From the NCBI RefSeq assembly GCF_030409605.1, contig NZ_JAUFQG010000004.1, positions 2,048,501 to 2,112,500 of the forward strand: a stretch of 64,000 bases of DNA, given 5' to 3'. Shown piece after piece: positions 1-8,117 of the stretch; position 1 is the first letter of the stretch; the number at the start of each line of letters is the position of its first letter. The position numbers and the translations under genes are program-made. The DNA is from Simiduia curdlanivorans (GTDB lineage Bacteria; Pseudomonadota; Gammaproteobacteria; Pseudomonadales; Cellvibrionaceae). The notes below the pieces were generated by a model. It saw only the letters and a list, made by a program, of their open reading frames with translations. It did not search any database and was not told the DNA's origin.

Positions 1-1
1 G

Positions 2-1207
2 GGTGTTGATGTTGTTGTCAACTCCACTGCCGTGAAAGCCGACAACCCAGAATTGCAGGCGGCGAAGCAGAATCGAATTCCGGTGGTTCGTCGAGCCGAA
101 ATGTTGGGTGAATTGATGCGCTACCGGCACGGTATCGCCATAGCAGGTACCCACGGAAAAACCACCACCACAAGTTTGATGGCATCGGTGTTGGCGGCGG
201 ATGGCTTAGATCCAACATTTGTTATTGGCGGTCTGTTAAATAGCGCGGGTAGTAACGCAAAGTTGGGCGAGAGCCGTTACTTTGTGGCCGAGGCTGATGA
301 AAGTGATGCGACGTTTTTACATTTGCAGCCCATGGTCTCGGTGGTTACAAACATCGATGCGGATCATATGGACACCTATGGCGGTGATTTTTCCGTACTC
401 AAGAAAACGTTTGTCGAGTTTCTACACAATCTGCCGTTTTATGGTGTTGCGGTTGTGTGCGGTGATGACCCAGTGGTGTGTGAATTGTTGCCGCAAATCT
501 CACGCGCTGTTATCACCTACGGTCTGGGCGAGCAATGCGATGTGCGCGCCATAAATATTCGTCAAGAAAAAATGACTACGTCATTCGATGTTGTTCGCGC
601 GGGCCAGGCTGTCAACCTTCCGGTGACAGTTAACATGCCAGGTGAGCACAATGTGTTAAATGCATTGGCAGTTATCGCAGTAGCCACCGATGAAGGCGTG
701 AGCGATGGCGCCATACAGGAAGGTCTAGCTGGCTTTCAAGGTGTGGGTCGACGTTTTCAAGTGATCGGCGATGTGCCCGTGGGCGAAGGCGGTAGTGCAA
801 TGTTGGTGGATGATTACGGTCACCATCCACGGGAAGTCGCAGCAACGATCAAGGCGGTGCGAAGTGGTTGGCCGGATCGTCGCTTGGTAATGATTTATCA
901 ACCGCACCGTTACAGTAGAACGCGAGATCTTTATGAAGATTTCGTCGATGTGTTGAGTGGTGTGGATTCGTTAATTTTACTGGATGTTTATTCTGCTGGT
1001 GAAGACCCTATTGCTGGCGCGGATGGCCGAAGCTTGAGTAGAAGCATTCGCACTCGCGGTGTTGTCGACCCTGTATTTGTAGACCAGATCGACGGCGTTG
1101 CCGAGGCGCTAAAGCATATTATTAAGCCTAATGACATTGTAATTACCCAAGGTGCGGGAAATGTGGGTCAATTGTCGGCAGAGCTCTCTGTGCTGAAATG
1201 GTCTTGA
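2..1207 (+). CDS. murC: UDP-N-acetylmuramate--L-alanine ligase (5' partial)
   Basis: Cytoplasmic Mur ligase that joins L-alanine to UDP-N-acetylmuramate with ATP, the first peptide step of peptidoglycan synthesis. The frame is open from base 2, so the gene begins before the window; about 401 of the usual 480-490 residues are present. The visible part starts in the conserved stretch ending KADNPE. The ATP-binding P-loop GTHGKTTT (around nt 147-170), the central HMD segment and the C-terminal DDYGHHP motif are all seen. The GTG at 32 is an internal codon, not the start. The next gene, ddl, begins 9 bases after the stop, and the order murC-ddl-ftsQ-ftsA-ftsZ-lpxC is the classic end of the dcw cluster, so the identity is very secure. 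Confidence 0.97.
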   Translation, partial: GVDVVVNSTAVKADNPELQAAKQNRIPVVRRAEMLGELMRYRHGIAIAGTHGKTTTTSLMASVLAADGLDPTFVIGGLLNSAGSNAKLGESRYFVAEADESDATFLHLQPMVSVVTNIDADHMDTYGGDFSVLKKTFVEFLHNLPFYGVAVVCGDDPVVCELLPQISRAVITYGLGEQCDVRAINIRQEKMTTSFDVVRAGQAVNLPVTVNMPGEHNVLNALAVIAVATDEGVSDGAIQEGLAGFQGVGRRFQVIGDVPVGEGGSAMLVDDYGHHPREVAATIKAVRSGWPDRRLVMIYQPHRYSRTRDLYEDFVDVLSGVDSLILLDVYSAGEDPIAGADGRSLSRSIRTRGVVDPVFVDQIDGVAEALKHIIKPNDIVITQGAGNVGQLSAELSVLKWS

Positions 1208-1216
1208 GGTAATTTG

Positions 1217-2167
1217 ATGAAGCACAACGAAGGTTTTACATTTGACGCAGCGACCTTAGCACAGTTAGGTAAGGTGGGTGTTCTCCTTGGCGGTAGTTCA
1301 GCAGAGCGCGCTGTTAGTTTGAAGTCGGGTAATGCGATTTTAACGGGCTTGAAGGCTCTAGGCGTGAATGTAGTTGCGATTGATACGCAAGACAATGCGG
1401 TAGAGAAGATTCAAAAATCCGGTATTGATCGAGCTTTTATCGCGTTGCACGGACCGGGTGGCGAAGACGGACGGATGCAAGCACTACTGGAATTTCTGGG
1501 TGTTCCCTATACAGGCAGCGGCGTTCAAGCATCAGCAATCGCTATGGATAAGTGGCGCACGAAACAAATTTGGCGCGGTGAGAATTTACCGACGCCTGAA
1601 TATGTGGTGCTAACACCGGAGGCAGATCTTGCTCAGGTTTTGCACTCTTTAGGCGGGAGAGTCATGGTTAAACCGAGCCATGAAGGCTCGAGTATCGGTA
1701 TGTCTAAGGTGCAAAACCTAGCCGAATTTGAAGTGGCGGTAAAAAAGGCACGAGCTTTGGATTCCAGTGTATTGGTTGAGCGCCTTATCGAAGGTGCTGA
1801 ATATACGGTCGCCATTTTGGTCGACGAAGTGCTGCCGCCTATTCGCTTGGAGGCAGCAAATACTTTTTATGATTACGATGCAAAGTACATATCTAATGAG
1901 ACGCGATACATCTGCCCGTGTGAACTGCCACCGGAAAAGGAGTCCGAGCTTAAAGCCTTGGCGCTAGCAGGTTTTAAAGCTGTCGGCTGTAAAGGTTGGG
2001 GGCGGGTTGATGTGATGGCAGACCGTGACGGCCAATTTTTTATGCTTGAGGTAAATACTGTACCGGGCATGACGGATCACAGTTTAGTGCCCATGGCGGC
2101 CAAACAAGCGGGTTTAAACTTTGATGCTTTGGTGGGCACGATTTTGCAGGATTCATTGGTTAAATGA
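1217..2167 (+). CDS. ddlB: D-alanine--D-alanine ligase
   Basis: ATP-grasp enzyme that makes the D-Ala-D-Ala dipeptide for the peptidoglycan stem peptide. The protein is 316 residues, the normal length. It has the N-terminal LLGGSSAER loop, the ATP-grasp KPSHEGSSIGMSKV segment, and the metal-binding C-terminal EVNTVPGMTDHS motif. The frame also opens at a TTG at 1214, but the ATG at 1217 has a GAGGT ribosome-binding site (1206-1210) at good spacing, so I chose it. Its TGA stop overlaps the ftsQ ATG (ATGA), which implies translational coupling within the dcw operon. Confidence 0.97.
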   Translation: MKHNEGFTFDAATLAQLGKVGVLLGGSSAERAVSLKSGNAILTGLKALGVNVVAIDTQDNAVEKIQKSGIDRAFIALHGPGGEDGRMQALLEFLGVPYTGSGVQASAIAMDKWRTKQIWRGENLPTPEYVVLTPEADLAQVLHSLGGRVMVKPSHEGSSIGMSKVQNLAEFEVAVKKARALDSSVLVERLIEGAEYTVAILVDEVLPPIRLEAANTFYDYDAKYISNETRYICPCELPPEKESELKALALAGFKAVGCKGWGRVDVMADRDGQFFMLEVNTVPGMTDHSLVPMAAKQAGLNFDALVGTILQDSLVK

Positions 2168-2916
2168 AGGCTGAAGTGAAGCGGGCAATGCGGGAAAAAT
2201 CGTCTGAGGCTAAGCCCGGCTTGGTTCGCAAAGTTTTATTAGCGTCAGCGTTACTCGCGGCGCTTGTTTGGTTGACGCCGCAGATTACCGAGCGTGCGCT
2301 CGCCATTTGGGATAGACCGGTGAACGGTGTTGCTATCGAAGGGCAATTTAGGCTCGTTGATAAAGATCATATTGCGATGCTACTTGAAAACAATATCGAT
2401 ACGGGTTTTTGGCAGTTAGATATTCAAGGCCTTCAAAGTGCGTTAGAGCGGGACCCTTGGATTGATTATGTGCTGATTCGTAGACGTTGGCCGGATCGGC
2501 TTATTGTTGAAGTTGTTGAGCAAACGCCCATTGCACGTTGGGCTGACAGGGGCTTTGTAAACAATAGAGCTGAATTAATCTTGGCGACGAACGTGGAGCG
2601 GCTAGCAAGCTTGCCAAGGTTGGACGCTGAAGACCGATCGCTGGGGAAATTAATGCAAAGCTATCAAACAATTGCAGCGCTAATGAGTGTAAGGAATTTG
2701 AATATAGCGCGTATTGAATTGGATAAAAGAGGGAGCTGGAAAGTTCAGTTGCAAGATGGTGTAAAAATTGCGTTCGGCCGCCACCAATTACAGGAAAGAA
2801 TGCGTTTGTTTGGGAAGGTTTACGATGACCAGCTGGCCGGTCGGTGGGCTGAAGTGAGTAGTGTCGATGTACGTTACAACAACGGTGCGGCAGTGAGTTG
2901 GCGCAAGTCAACTTAA
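2164..2916 (+). CDS. ftsQ: Cell division protein FtsQ
   Basis: Bitopic inner-membrane divisome protein that links early and late division proteins through FtsB and FtsL. The 250 residues show a short basic cytoplasmic tail, one membrane helix at about residues 22-40, a periplasmic POTRA domain starting near NGVAIEG, and the conserved DPWI...RRRWPDRL...VEQTPIARW segment of the FtsQ beta domain. Length is typical. The start overlaps the ddl stop by four bases. A 76-base gap separates it from ftsA. Confidence 0.95.
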   Translation: MKAEVKRAMREKSSEAKPGLVRKVLLASALLAALVWLTPQITERALAIWDRPVNGVAIEGQFRLVDKDHIAMLLENNIDTGFWQLDIQGLQSALERDPWIDYVLIRRRWPDRLIVEVVEQTPIARWADRGFVNNRAELILATNVERLASLPRLDAEDRSLGKLMQSYQTIAALMSVRNLNIARIELDKRGSWKVQLQDGVKIAFGRHQLQERMRLFGKVYDDQLAGRWAEVSSVDVRYNNGAAVSWRKST

Positions 2917-2992
2917 CAGATGTTCAGGAAGAATGAATTACAACGGGCTGAAAGATGAATATTAAAGCTAATCATAAGACGGGGTTAACACA

Positions 2993-4225
2993 ATGCCACC
3001 TGTAAATGAGAGTCGCATGATTGTTGGCCTAGATATAGGCACCTCTAAAGTCGTGGCAATTGTAGGCTCGGTGTCGAATGACGGCGAACTGGAAATTGTT
3101 GGCATTGGCTCGCATAAGTCTATCGGCCTGAAAAAAGGTGTGGTTGTTAATATTGAATCGACGGTTCACTCCATTCAGCGCGCTATAGAAGAGGCTGAGT
3201 TGATGGCGGGTTGCCAAATCGACTCTGTGTACGCAGGTATTGCGGGTAGCCATATTAGTAGTCTGAATTCGCACGGTATTGTTGCGATTAAAGATCGTGA
3301 AGTTTTTACCCAGGATGTTGATCGCGTTATTGATGCGGCTCAGGCCGTTGCGATTCCAGCGGATCAAAAGATTCTGCATATATTGCCGCAGGAATATTTG
3401 ATCGATAACCAAGAGGGCGTACGTGAACCGCTTGGTATGTCAGGTGTGCGCCTGGAAGCAAAAGTCCACCTTGTAACTTGCGCGGTAAATGCCGCCCAGA
3501 ATATCGAGAAATGCATCAAGCGCTGTGGTCTGGAAGTGGATGACATCATTCTCGAGCAGCTTGCTTCGAGTTACGCCGTACTAACGGATGATGAAAAAAG
3601 TTTAGGCGTTTGCCTGGTTGATGTTGGTGGTGGCACAACGGACATTGCAATTTTTACCGATGGCTCTATTCGTCACACTAAGTCAATTCCGATTGCCGGT
3701 GATCAGGTAACGAATGACATTGCTATGGCTTTGCGTACGCCAACTGCTCACGCGGAAGAAATTAAAATTAAGTATGCCTGTGCCTTGGCAAAGTTAACCG
3801 GTGCAGACGAGACAATTAAAGTACCGAGTGTTGGGGATCGAGAGCCCAGGGAGTTGTCGCGTCAAGCTTTAGCCGAAGTTGTTGAGCCACGTTACGATGA
3901 ATTGTTCACCTTGGTGCAGGCAGAGTTGCGCCGTAGCGGTTACGAAGATTTGGTAGCCGCCGGTATTGTGTTGACTGGCGGAACCTCAAAAATGGAAGGC
4001 GTGGTTGAGCTGGCGGAAGAAATTTTTCATATGCCTGTGCGCTTAGGTGCGCCACAAAATGTTCGTGGCTTAAGTGACATAGTTAACAACCCCATTTATT
4101 CCACGGGGGTTGGGTTGTTGTTTTATGGCATGAAGCAGCTCGATGGTAGACCTAGCAGCACATCTCGGGACAACAAAAATAGTTGGTGGTCGCGCGCTAA
4201 GGCGTGGCTTGCAGAAAATTTTTAA
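2993..4225 (+). CDS. ftsA: Cell division protein FtsA
   Basis: Actin-like ATPase that tethers FtsZ to the membrane and recruits later divisome proteins. The 410-residue protein begins its fold with VGLDIGTSKV (phosphate 1 loop), followed by the FtsA-specific 1C domain, then DVGGGTTDIAIF (phosphate 2) and VLTGGTSKMEG (adenosine loop). The C-terminus ends in an amphipathic basic and aromatic stretch (WWSRAKAWLAENF), the expected membrane-targeting helix. It sits directly before ftsZ, as in nearly all gammaproteobacteria. The Shine-Dalgarno (GGGG at 2981-2984) is weak. Confidence 0.97.
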   Translation: MPPVNESRMIVGLDIGTSKVVAIVGSVSNDGELEIVGIGSHKSIGLKKGVVVNIESTVHSIQRAIEEAELMAGCQIDSVYAGIAGSHISSLNSHGIVAIKDREVFTQDVDRVIDAAQAVAIPADQKILHILPQEYLIDNQEGVREPLGMSGVRLEAKVHLVTCAVNAAQNIEKCIKRCGLEVDDIILEQLASSYAVLTDDEKSLGVCLVDVGGGTTDIAIFTDGSIRHTKSIPIAGDQVTNDIAMALRTPTAHAEEIKIKYACALAKLTGADETIKVPSVGDREPRELSRQALAEVVEPRYDELFTLVQAELRRSGYEDLVAAGIVLTGGTSKMEGVVELAEEIFHMPVRLGAPQNVRGLSDIVNNPIYSTGVGLLFYGMKQLDGRPSSTSRDNKNSWWSRAKAWLAENF

Positions 4226-4292
4226 GCAGTGATGAGTATTTATCGTTCACTTTTAATTGATTTGGAAATCGCTAAAACAGAGGGGATATACC

Positions 4293-5462
4293 ATGTTTGA
4301 ACTAGTAGATAGCGTGCCGCAGAATGCGGTGATTAAAGTTGTTGGTGTCGGTGGTGGTGGCGGCAACGCCGTTAAACACATGATTGCTAGCGACATTGAG
4401 GGCGTTGAATTTGTCTGCGCTAATACAGATGCACAGGCATTGAAAGATATCGATGCACGCACTGTGTTGCAGCTCGGCAATTCGATGACTAAAGGTTTGG
4501 GGGCAGGTGCCAATCCGGAGGTTGGGCGTCAAGCTGCCATGGAAGATCGCGAGCGAATCGCGGAAATTCTTGAAGGTGCCGATATGGTGTTTGTTACCGC
4601 CGGTATGGGTGGCGGTACGGGTACCGGTGGTGCGCCGGTCGTGGCTGAAGTCGCTCGCGAAATGGGCATTCTGACAGTAGCCGTTGTAACCAAGCCCTTC
4701 CCGTTTGAAGGTAAAAAGCGCATGGCTATTGCCGATGCGGGTATTCGCGAGCTGGCTGAGAGAGTCGACTCGTTAATTACTATTCCCAATGAGAAATTGC
4801 TGTCTGTGTTGGGCACAAAAACCACACTGCTCGATGCATTTAAAGCTGCCAACAACGTATTGTTAGGTGCGGTGCAAGGCATTGCGGATTTGATTATTCG
4901 GCCAGGCATGATCAACGTCGACTTTGCCGACGTGCGTACGGTGATGTCTGAAATGGGCATGGCTATGATGGGCACAGGTGTCGCGCGTGGTGAAAACCGT
5001 GCACGCGAGGCCGCAGAGGCAGCCATTCGCAGTCCTTTACTAGAAGACGTGGATCTACAAGGTGCGCGCGGTATTTTGGTTAATATCACCGCCGGTATCG
5101 ATTTGTCTTTAGGTGAGTTCACCGAAGTGGGTGACACTATTGGCGAGTTCGCGTCGCCTGACGCAACCGTGGTAGTGGGCACGGTGATCGATCCAGAAAT
5201 GAAGGATGAGTTGCGCGTCACCGTTGTAGCGACGGGTCTGGGTCCAATGATTAAACCGGAAGCGGTAAAGCCAAAGGCGTCGGTGGTGGTCGATAATACA
5301 CCTAGACAAAAGTTCGGCAATCAACCGGAAGACTTCGATACCCCGACTTATCAGCGCCGTAAGCAGGCGGCATCGGGCGGTGGCAATACCGCGCTTGCCG
5401 CGCAGGAAAAAGATATGGAATTGTTCGATATACCAGCATTCTTACGTCGCCAAGCCGACTAA
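4293..5462 (+). CDS. ftsZ: Cell division GTPase FtsZ
   Basis: Tubulin-like GTPase that polymerises into the Z ring at midcell. It is 389 residues from the ATG at 4293, which follows a GAGGGG ribosome-binding site. The frame opens 36 bases earlier at a TTG, but that would add a non-homologous leader. Visible hallmarks are the N-terminal VVGVGGGGGNAV nucleotide loop, the tubulin signature GGGTGTG, the T7-loop region NVDFADVRTVM, and the conserved C-terminal peptide DIPAFLRRQ, which binds FtsA and ZipA. A 401-base intergenic region with two hairpins separates it from lpxC. Confidence 0.98.
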   Translation: MFELVDSVPQNAVIKVVGVGGGGGNAVKHMIASDIEGVEFVCANTDAQALKDIDARTVLQLGNSMTKGLGAGANPEVGRQAAMEDRERIAEILEGADMVFVTAGMGGGTGTGGAPVVAEVAREMGILTVAVVTKPFPFEGKKRMAIADAGIRELAERVDSLITIPNEKLLSVLGTKTTLLDAFKAANNVLLGAVQGIADLIIRPGMINVDFADVRTVMSEMGMAMMGTGVARGENRAREAAEAAIRSPLLEDVDLQGARGILVNITAGIDLSLGEFTEVGDTIGEFASPDATVVVGTVIDPEMKDELRVTVVATGLGPMIKPEAVKPKASVVVDNTPRQKFGNQPEDFDTPTYQRRKQAASGGGNTALAAQEKDMELFDIPAFLRRQAD

Positions 5463-5863
5463 ATTTGGTGCGCGTTGATAGTGACTAAATTATTAGGCTT
5501 GGAACTTAAGTGTTGGTTTCATGGTCTGAAATTTGATACTATTCGGCGCTTCCGACTCCTTTTTAGGTTGTTTGGCCAAGTTTTTGGCTGAATTAGACAG
5601 CCTGGAAGGTATAACCGGACCAAAAATTTAGTGATTTGTGGCACACCACTTGGTTTTTTGCTGAGTTGGTGGCCGCGGTTGCGCATATAGGCTGGAGTAT
5701 CGAGGCCAGGGCTTAGGCCAGATTTGGCTCTCCTCCCCCTCTGTTTAAAGGAGAGCCTCGCTAACCTAGGCGGTATCCGCTAGGTTTAGTTTGTTCTTTT
5801 GGCATTGATTTTGGCAGATCTGCGTTAATCGCAGGCCACGACACATTGAAGATACGGTGACAT
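5463..5863 (+). other. ftsZ-lpxC intergenic region with two hairpins
   Basis: No gene is seen here. Two inverted repeats lie back to back: arms 5726-5734 and 5749-5757 (GGCTCTCCT/AGGAGAGCC, perfect, 14-base loop), and arms 5763-5773 and 5777-5786 (AACCTAGGCGG/CCGCTAGGTT, one bulge, 3-base loop). The second is followed by a T-rich stretch (5784-5800) that could make it an attenuator or weak terminator. The lpxC promoter must also lie in this stretch, but I could not pick convincing -35/-10 boxes. Confidence 0.5.
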
Positions 5864-6775
5864 ATGATTAAGCAACGAACGCTGAAAAACCCCATTCGCG
5901 CCACCGGCGTGGGTTTGCATACAGGCGAAAAAGTTTACTTGTCGTTAAAGCCTGCACCGGTCGATACGGGCATTATTTTTCGTCGCACCGACCTCAACCC
6001 GATGGTCGAGATTGAGGCGAAGGCGGCGAATGTTGGCGATACCACGCTGTCGACCTCGTTGATTAAAGGCGATGTTCGCGTATCCACGGTTGAGCACTTA
6101 TTGAGTGCCATGGCCGGTTTGGGTATTGATAATGCGATTGTCGAAGTCTCGGCACCTGAAGTGCCCATCATGGATGGCAGCGCTGGTCCCTTTGTGTTTC
6201 TCATTCAGTCGGCGGGTATCGAAGAGCAAAATGCGGCTAAAAAGTTTATCCGTATTAAGCGCCCTGTGGTGGTAAAAGATGGCGATAAGGAGGCTTCATT
6301 CCTGCCATTTGAAGGTTTTAAAGTGACCTTTAGCATCGATTTCGATCACCCGGTTTTCAATGGTCGGACACTGAATGCGAGCCTAGATTTTTCCAGCACG
6401 TCTTTTGTTAAAGAAGTAAGCCGTGCGCGTACTTTCGGCTTTATGCATGAAATTGAATACCTGCGCTCGAAGGGTTTAGCCAAAGGCGGCAGTGTTGATA
6501 ACGCTATCGTTGTTGATGATTATCGCGTGGTAAACGAAGACGGCTTGCGCTACGAAGACGAATTCGTGAAGCATAAAGTGCTCGATGCGATTGGCGATCT
6601 TTACCTGCTCGGGAATAGTTTGATTGGTGAGTTTAAGGCTCACAAATCCGGCCATGCACTTAATAATAAATCATTGCGCCAGCTCATCGCACAAGAAGAT
6701 GCGTGGGAAGTGGTGACATTTGAAGATGAAAAAACAGCACCAATTTCCTATATCAAGCCGATATTAGCCATGTAA
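5864..6775 (+). CDS. lpxC: UDP-3-O-acyl-N-acetylglucosamine deacetylase LpxC
   Basis: Zinc amidase that catalyses the committed step of lipid A synthesis in the cytoplasm. The 303-residue length is exactly that of the family. It starts MIKQRTLKNPIRATGVGLHTGEK. Zinc ligands are visible in STVEHLLSA (His near residue 79) and in HKVLDAIGD (His and Asp near 238 and 242). The SVDNAIVVDD segment is also characteristic. It is the last gene of the dcw block and is followed by a hairpin terminator at 6825-6862. Confidence 0.98.
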   Translation: MIKQRTLKNPIRATGVGLHTGEKVYLSLKPAPVDTGIIFRRTDLNPMVEIEAKAANVGDTTLSTSLIKGDVRVSTVEHLLSAMAGLGIDNAIVEVSAPEVPIMDGSAGPFVFLIQSAGIEEQNAAKKFIRIKRPVVVKDGDKEASFLPFEGFKVTFSIDFDHPVFNGRTLNASLDFSSTSFVKEVSRARTFGFMHEIEYLRSKGLAKGGSVDNAIVVDDYRVVNEDGLRYEDEFVKHKVLDAIGDLYLLGNSLIGEFKAHKSGHALNNKSLRQLIAQEDAWEVVTFEDEKTAPISYIKPILAM

Positions 6776-6824
6776 ATGGTTAATGTGTTTTGTGCATTGT
6801 CGTTGGTAATTCATTGATATCTAT

Positions 6825-6862
6825 GCCATATTTTGTTCAAACTTGAACAAGGTATGGCTTTT
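6825..6862 (+). terminator. Rho-independent-like terminator after lpxC
   Basis: Near-perfect inverted repeat with arms 6825-6840 and 6843-6858 (GCCATA..TTGTTCAA and TTGAACAA..TATGGC, with a 2-base mismatch inside), followed by TTTT. It lies 50 bases after the lpxC stop and would close the dcw transcript. Confidence 0.6.
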
Positions 6863-7084
6863 CGCGTGTATTTTGGTACTTTACGCGTATAAATTGCCTA
6901 AGTTGTGATGCCTTTGGTGGAAGTCGAGCTAGCTCGCTTCTATGATGCGCTCGGTTTTTGGTTGGGTAAGGCGAGTCGAAACAGGCTCTCTAATGTGCTT
7001 AACTTAGAACCTAGGTAGCTTTAGTCATTAAGATTCGCGAGGCCTAAGGGCTTAAATATTCAATAACTTACACAAGTAGGTCTG
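6863..7084 (+). other. Non-coding leader before the M23 peptidase gene
   Basis: Together with the lpxC terminator this makes a gene-free stretch of 309 bases between lpxC and the M23 gene. In Pseudomonas a DciA (DUF721) gene occupies this place; here there is no room for it. The only open stretch is a 36-codon ATG frame (6908-7018) with no ribosome-binding site or recognisable sequence. I see no convincing promoter. Confidence 0.4.
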
Positions 7085-8017
7085 ATGAAAGTCATTCTTG
7101 TCAGTCAGCGCCATGGCAGTACGCGAAGTTTCACCCTCGGTGGGTGGACGCGCGCTGTGCTGTCGGCGTGTCTGATAGGCTTGCCTGCTGGTGTTGGTGT
7201 GGTCGCGGGGCTTGAGTGGGCTCGCGGTGATGGCGCTGATTTATTCACTGCCGATTCTGCCAAGAGCTGGAGCCAAGGGCTTGCTGCACAAAAAGACCAG
7301 CTTGAACAAACCCGCCAGCATGCACAACAACAACTCGCGGCTATTACACTGCGCATGGCGGAGCTCCAGGCGCGGCTAGTGCGGCTAGATGCATTGGGCG
7401 AGCGCCTTACGACCATCGCCAAGCTGGATCAAGGTGAGTTTGATTTTAGTCAGCCTCCCGCTTTAGGTGGCCCGGAAAGCGCGTCTCTTGGAGATGCTTA
7501 CGCGGCGCCAGAGTTTATCGATGTTATCGATCAGCTAACAGCGCAGATCGAAAGCCGCGAACAGCAACTCGAAATCCTTCAAGATCTGCTCGCCAAGCGC
7601 AAGATTCAAAACGATGTATTCCTCGCCGGCCGGCCCGTTACCAAAGGCTGGATGTCGTCACGTTATGGCCGTAGAACGGACCCGTTTACCGGCCGCGTGG
7701 CATGGCATTCAGGCGTCGATTTCGCCGGTAAACTTGGCTCCGATGTTATTTCAGTAGCGGCCGGTGTTGTGACTTGGGCAACTAAGCGCCAAGGCTACGG
7801 CGATTTGGTAGAAATTAACCATGGCAATGGCTTTTCCACGCGTTATGCCCACAATTCAGAGTTGAAAGTCCAGGTTGGGGATATCGTCAAGAAAGGTCAA
7901 GTGATCGCTCTCATGGGAACCAGTGGCCGCTCCACCGGCCCTCATGTTCATTTTGAAGTTTATAAGCACGGCCGCCCGGTCGATCCTGCTGTTTATATTC
8001 ACCGCGCAGCGCGCTGA
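7085..8017 (+). CDS. M23 family metallopeptidase (LytM/lysostaphin-like), membrane-anchored
   Basis: Probable periplasmic zinc endopeptidase or divisome-associated LytM factor acting on peptidoglycan. Of 310 residues, the N-terminus has one membrane helix (about 21-45). A coiled-coil of Gln/Leu-rich heptads follows (about 60-130), and the M23 domain covers the last 130 residues. Zinc-site motifs HSGVDFA (H-x3-D) and HVHFE (HxH) are intact, so it should be catalytically active rather than a degenerate EnvC/NlpD activator. A gene of this type lies directly before secA in Pseudomonas as well. Start ATG follows a weak AGGT site. Confidence 0.9.
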   Translation: MKVILVSQRHGSTRSFTLGGWTRAVLSACLIGLPAGVGVVAGLEWARGDGADLFTADSAKSWSQGLAAQKDQLEQTRQHAQQQLAAITLRMAELQARLVRLDALGERLTTIAKLDQGEFDFSQPPALGGPESASLGDAYAAPEFIDVIDQLTAQIESREQQLEILQDLLAKRKIQNDVFLAGRPVTKGWMSSRYGRRTDPFTGRVAWHSGVDFAGKLGSDVISVAAGVVTWATKRQGYGDLVEINHGNGFSTRYAHNSELKVQVGDIVKKGQVIALMGTSGRSTGPHVHFEVYKHGRPVDPAVYIHRAAR

Positions 8018-8025
8018 CCCGCTGT

Positions 8026-8045
8026 AGCTCTTGCGTTCAAGAGCT
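8026..8045 (+). terminator. Hairpin between the M23 gene and secA
   Basis: Perfect 8-bp stem (AGCTCTTG 8026-8033, loop CGTT, CAAGAGCT 8038-8045) followed by the T-rich CCTTTCTATTT. It could terminate the M23 transcript or regulate secA. A second small stem, CCGCC/GGCGG, lies at about 8074-8088. No SecM-type ORF is present. Confidence 0.45.
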
Positions 8046-8117
8046 CCTTTCTATTTACTTGACACCCTTTCACCGCCTTGAAGGCGGCACAACCTGTATG
8101 TGACATTCGGAATTATC

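Noticed and set aside
4529..5320. 263-codon frame antisense to ftsZ
   Set aside because: Long only because of the codon bias of ftsZ; composition is that of an antisense shadow.
6908..7018. 36-codon ATG frame between lpxC and the M23 gene
   Set aside because: No ribosome-binding site, no recognisable sequence, and far too short for the DciA protein expected at this place.
8059..8064. TTGACA before secA as a -35 box
   Set aside because: No acceptable -10 box at 16-18 bases downstream.
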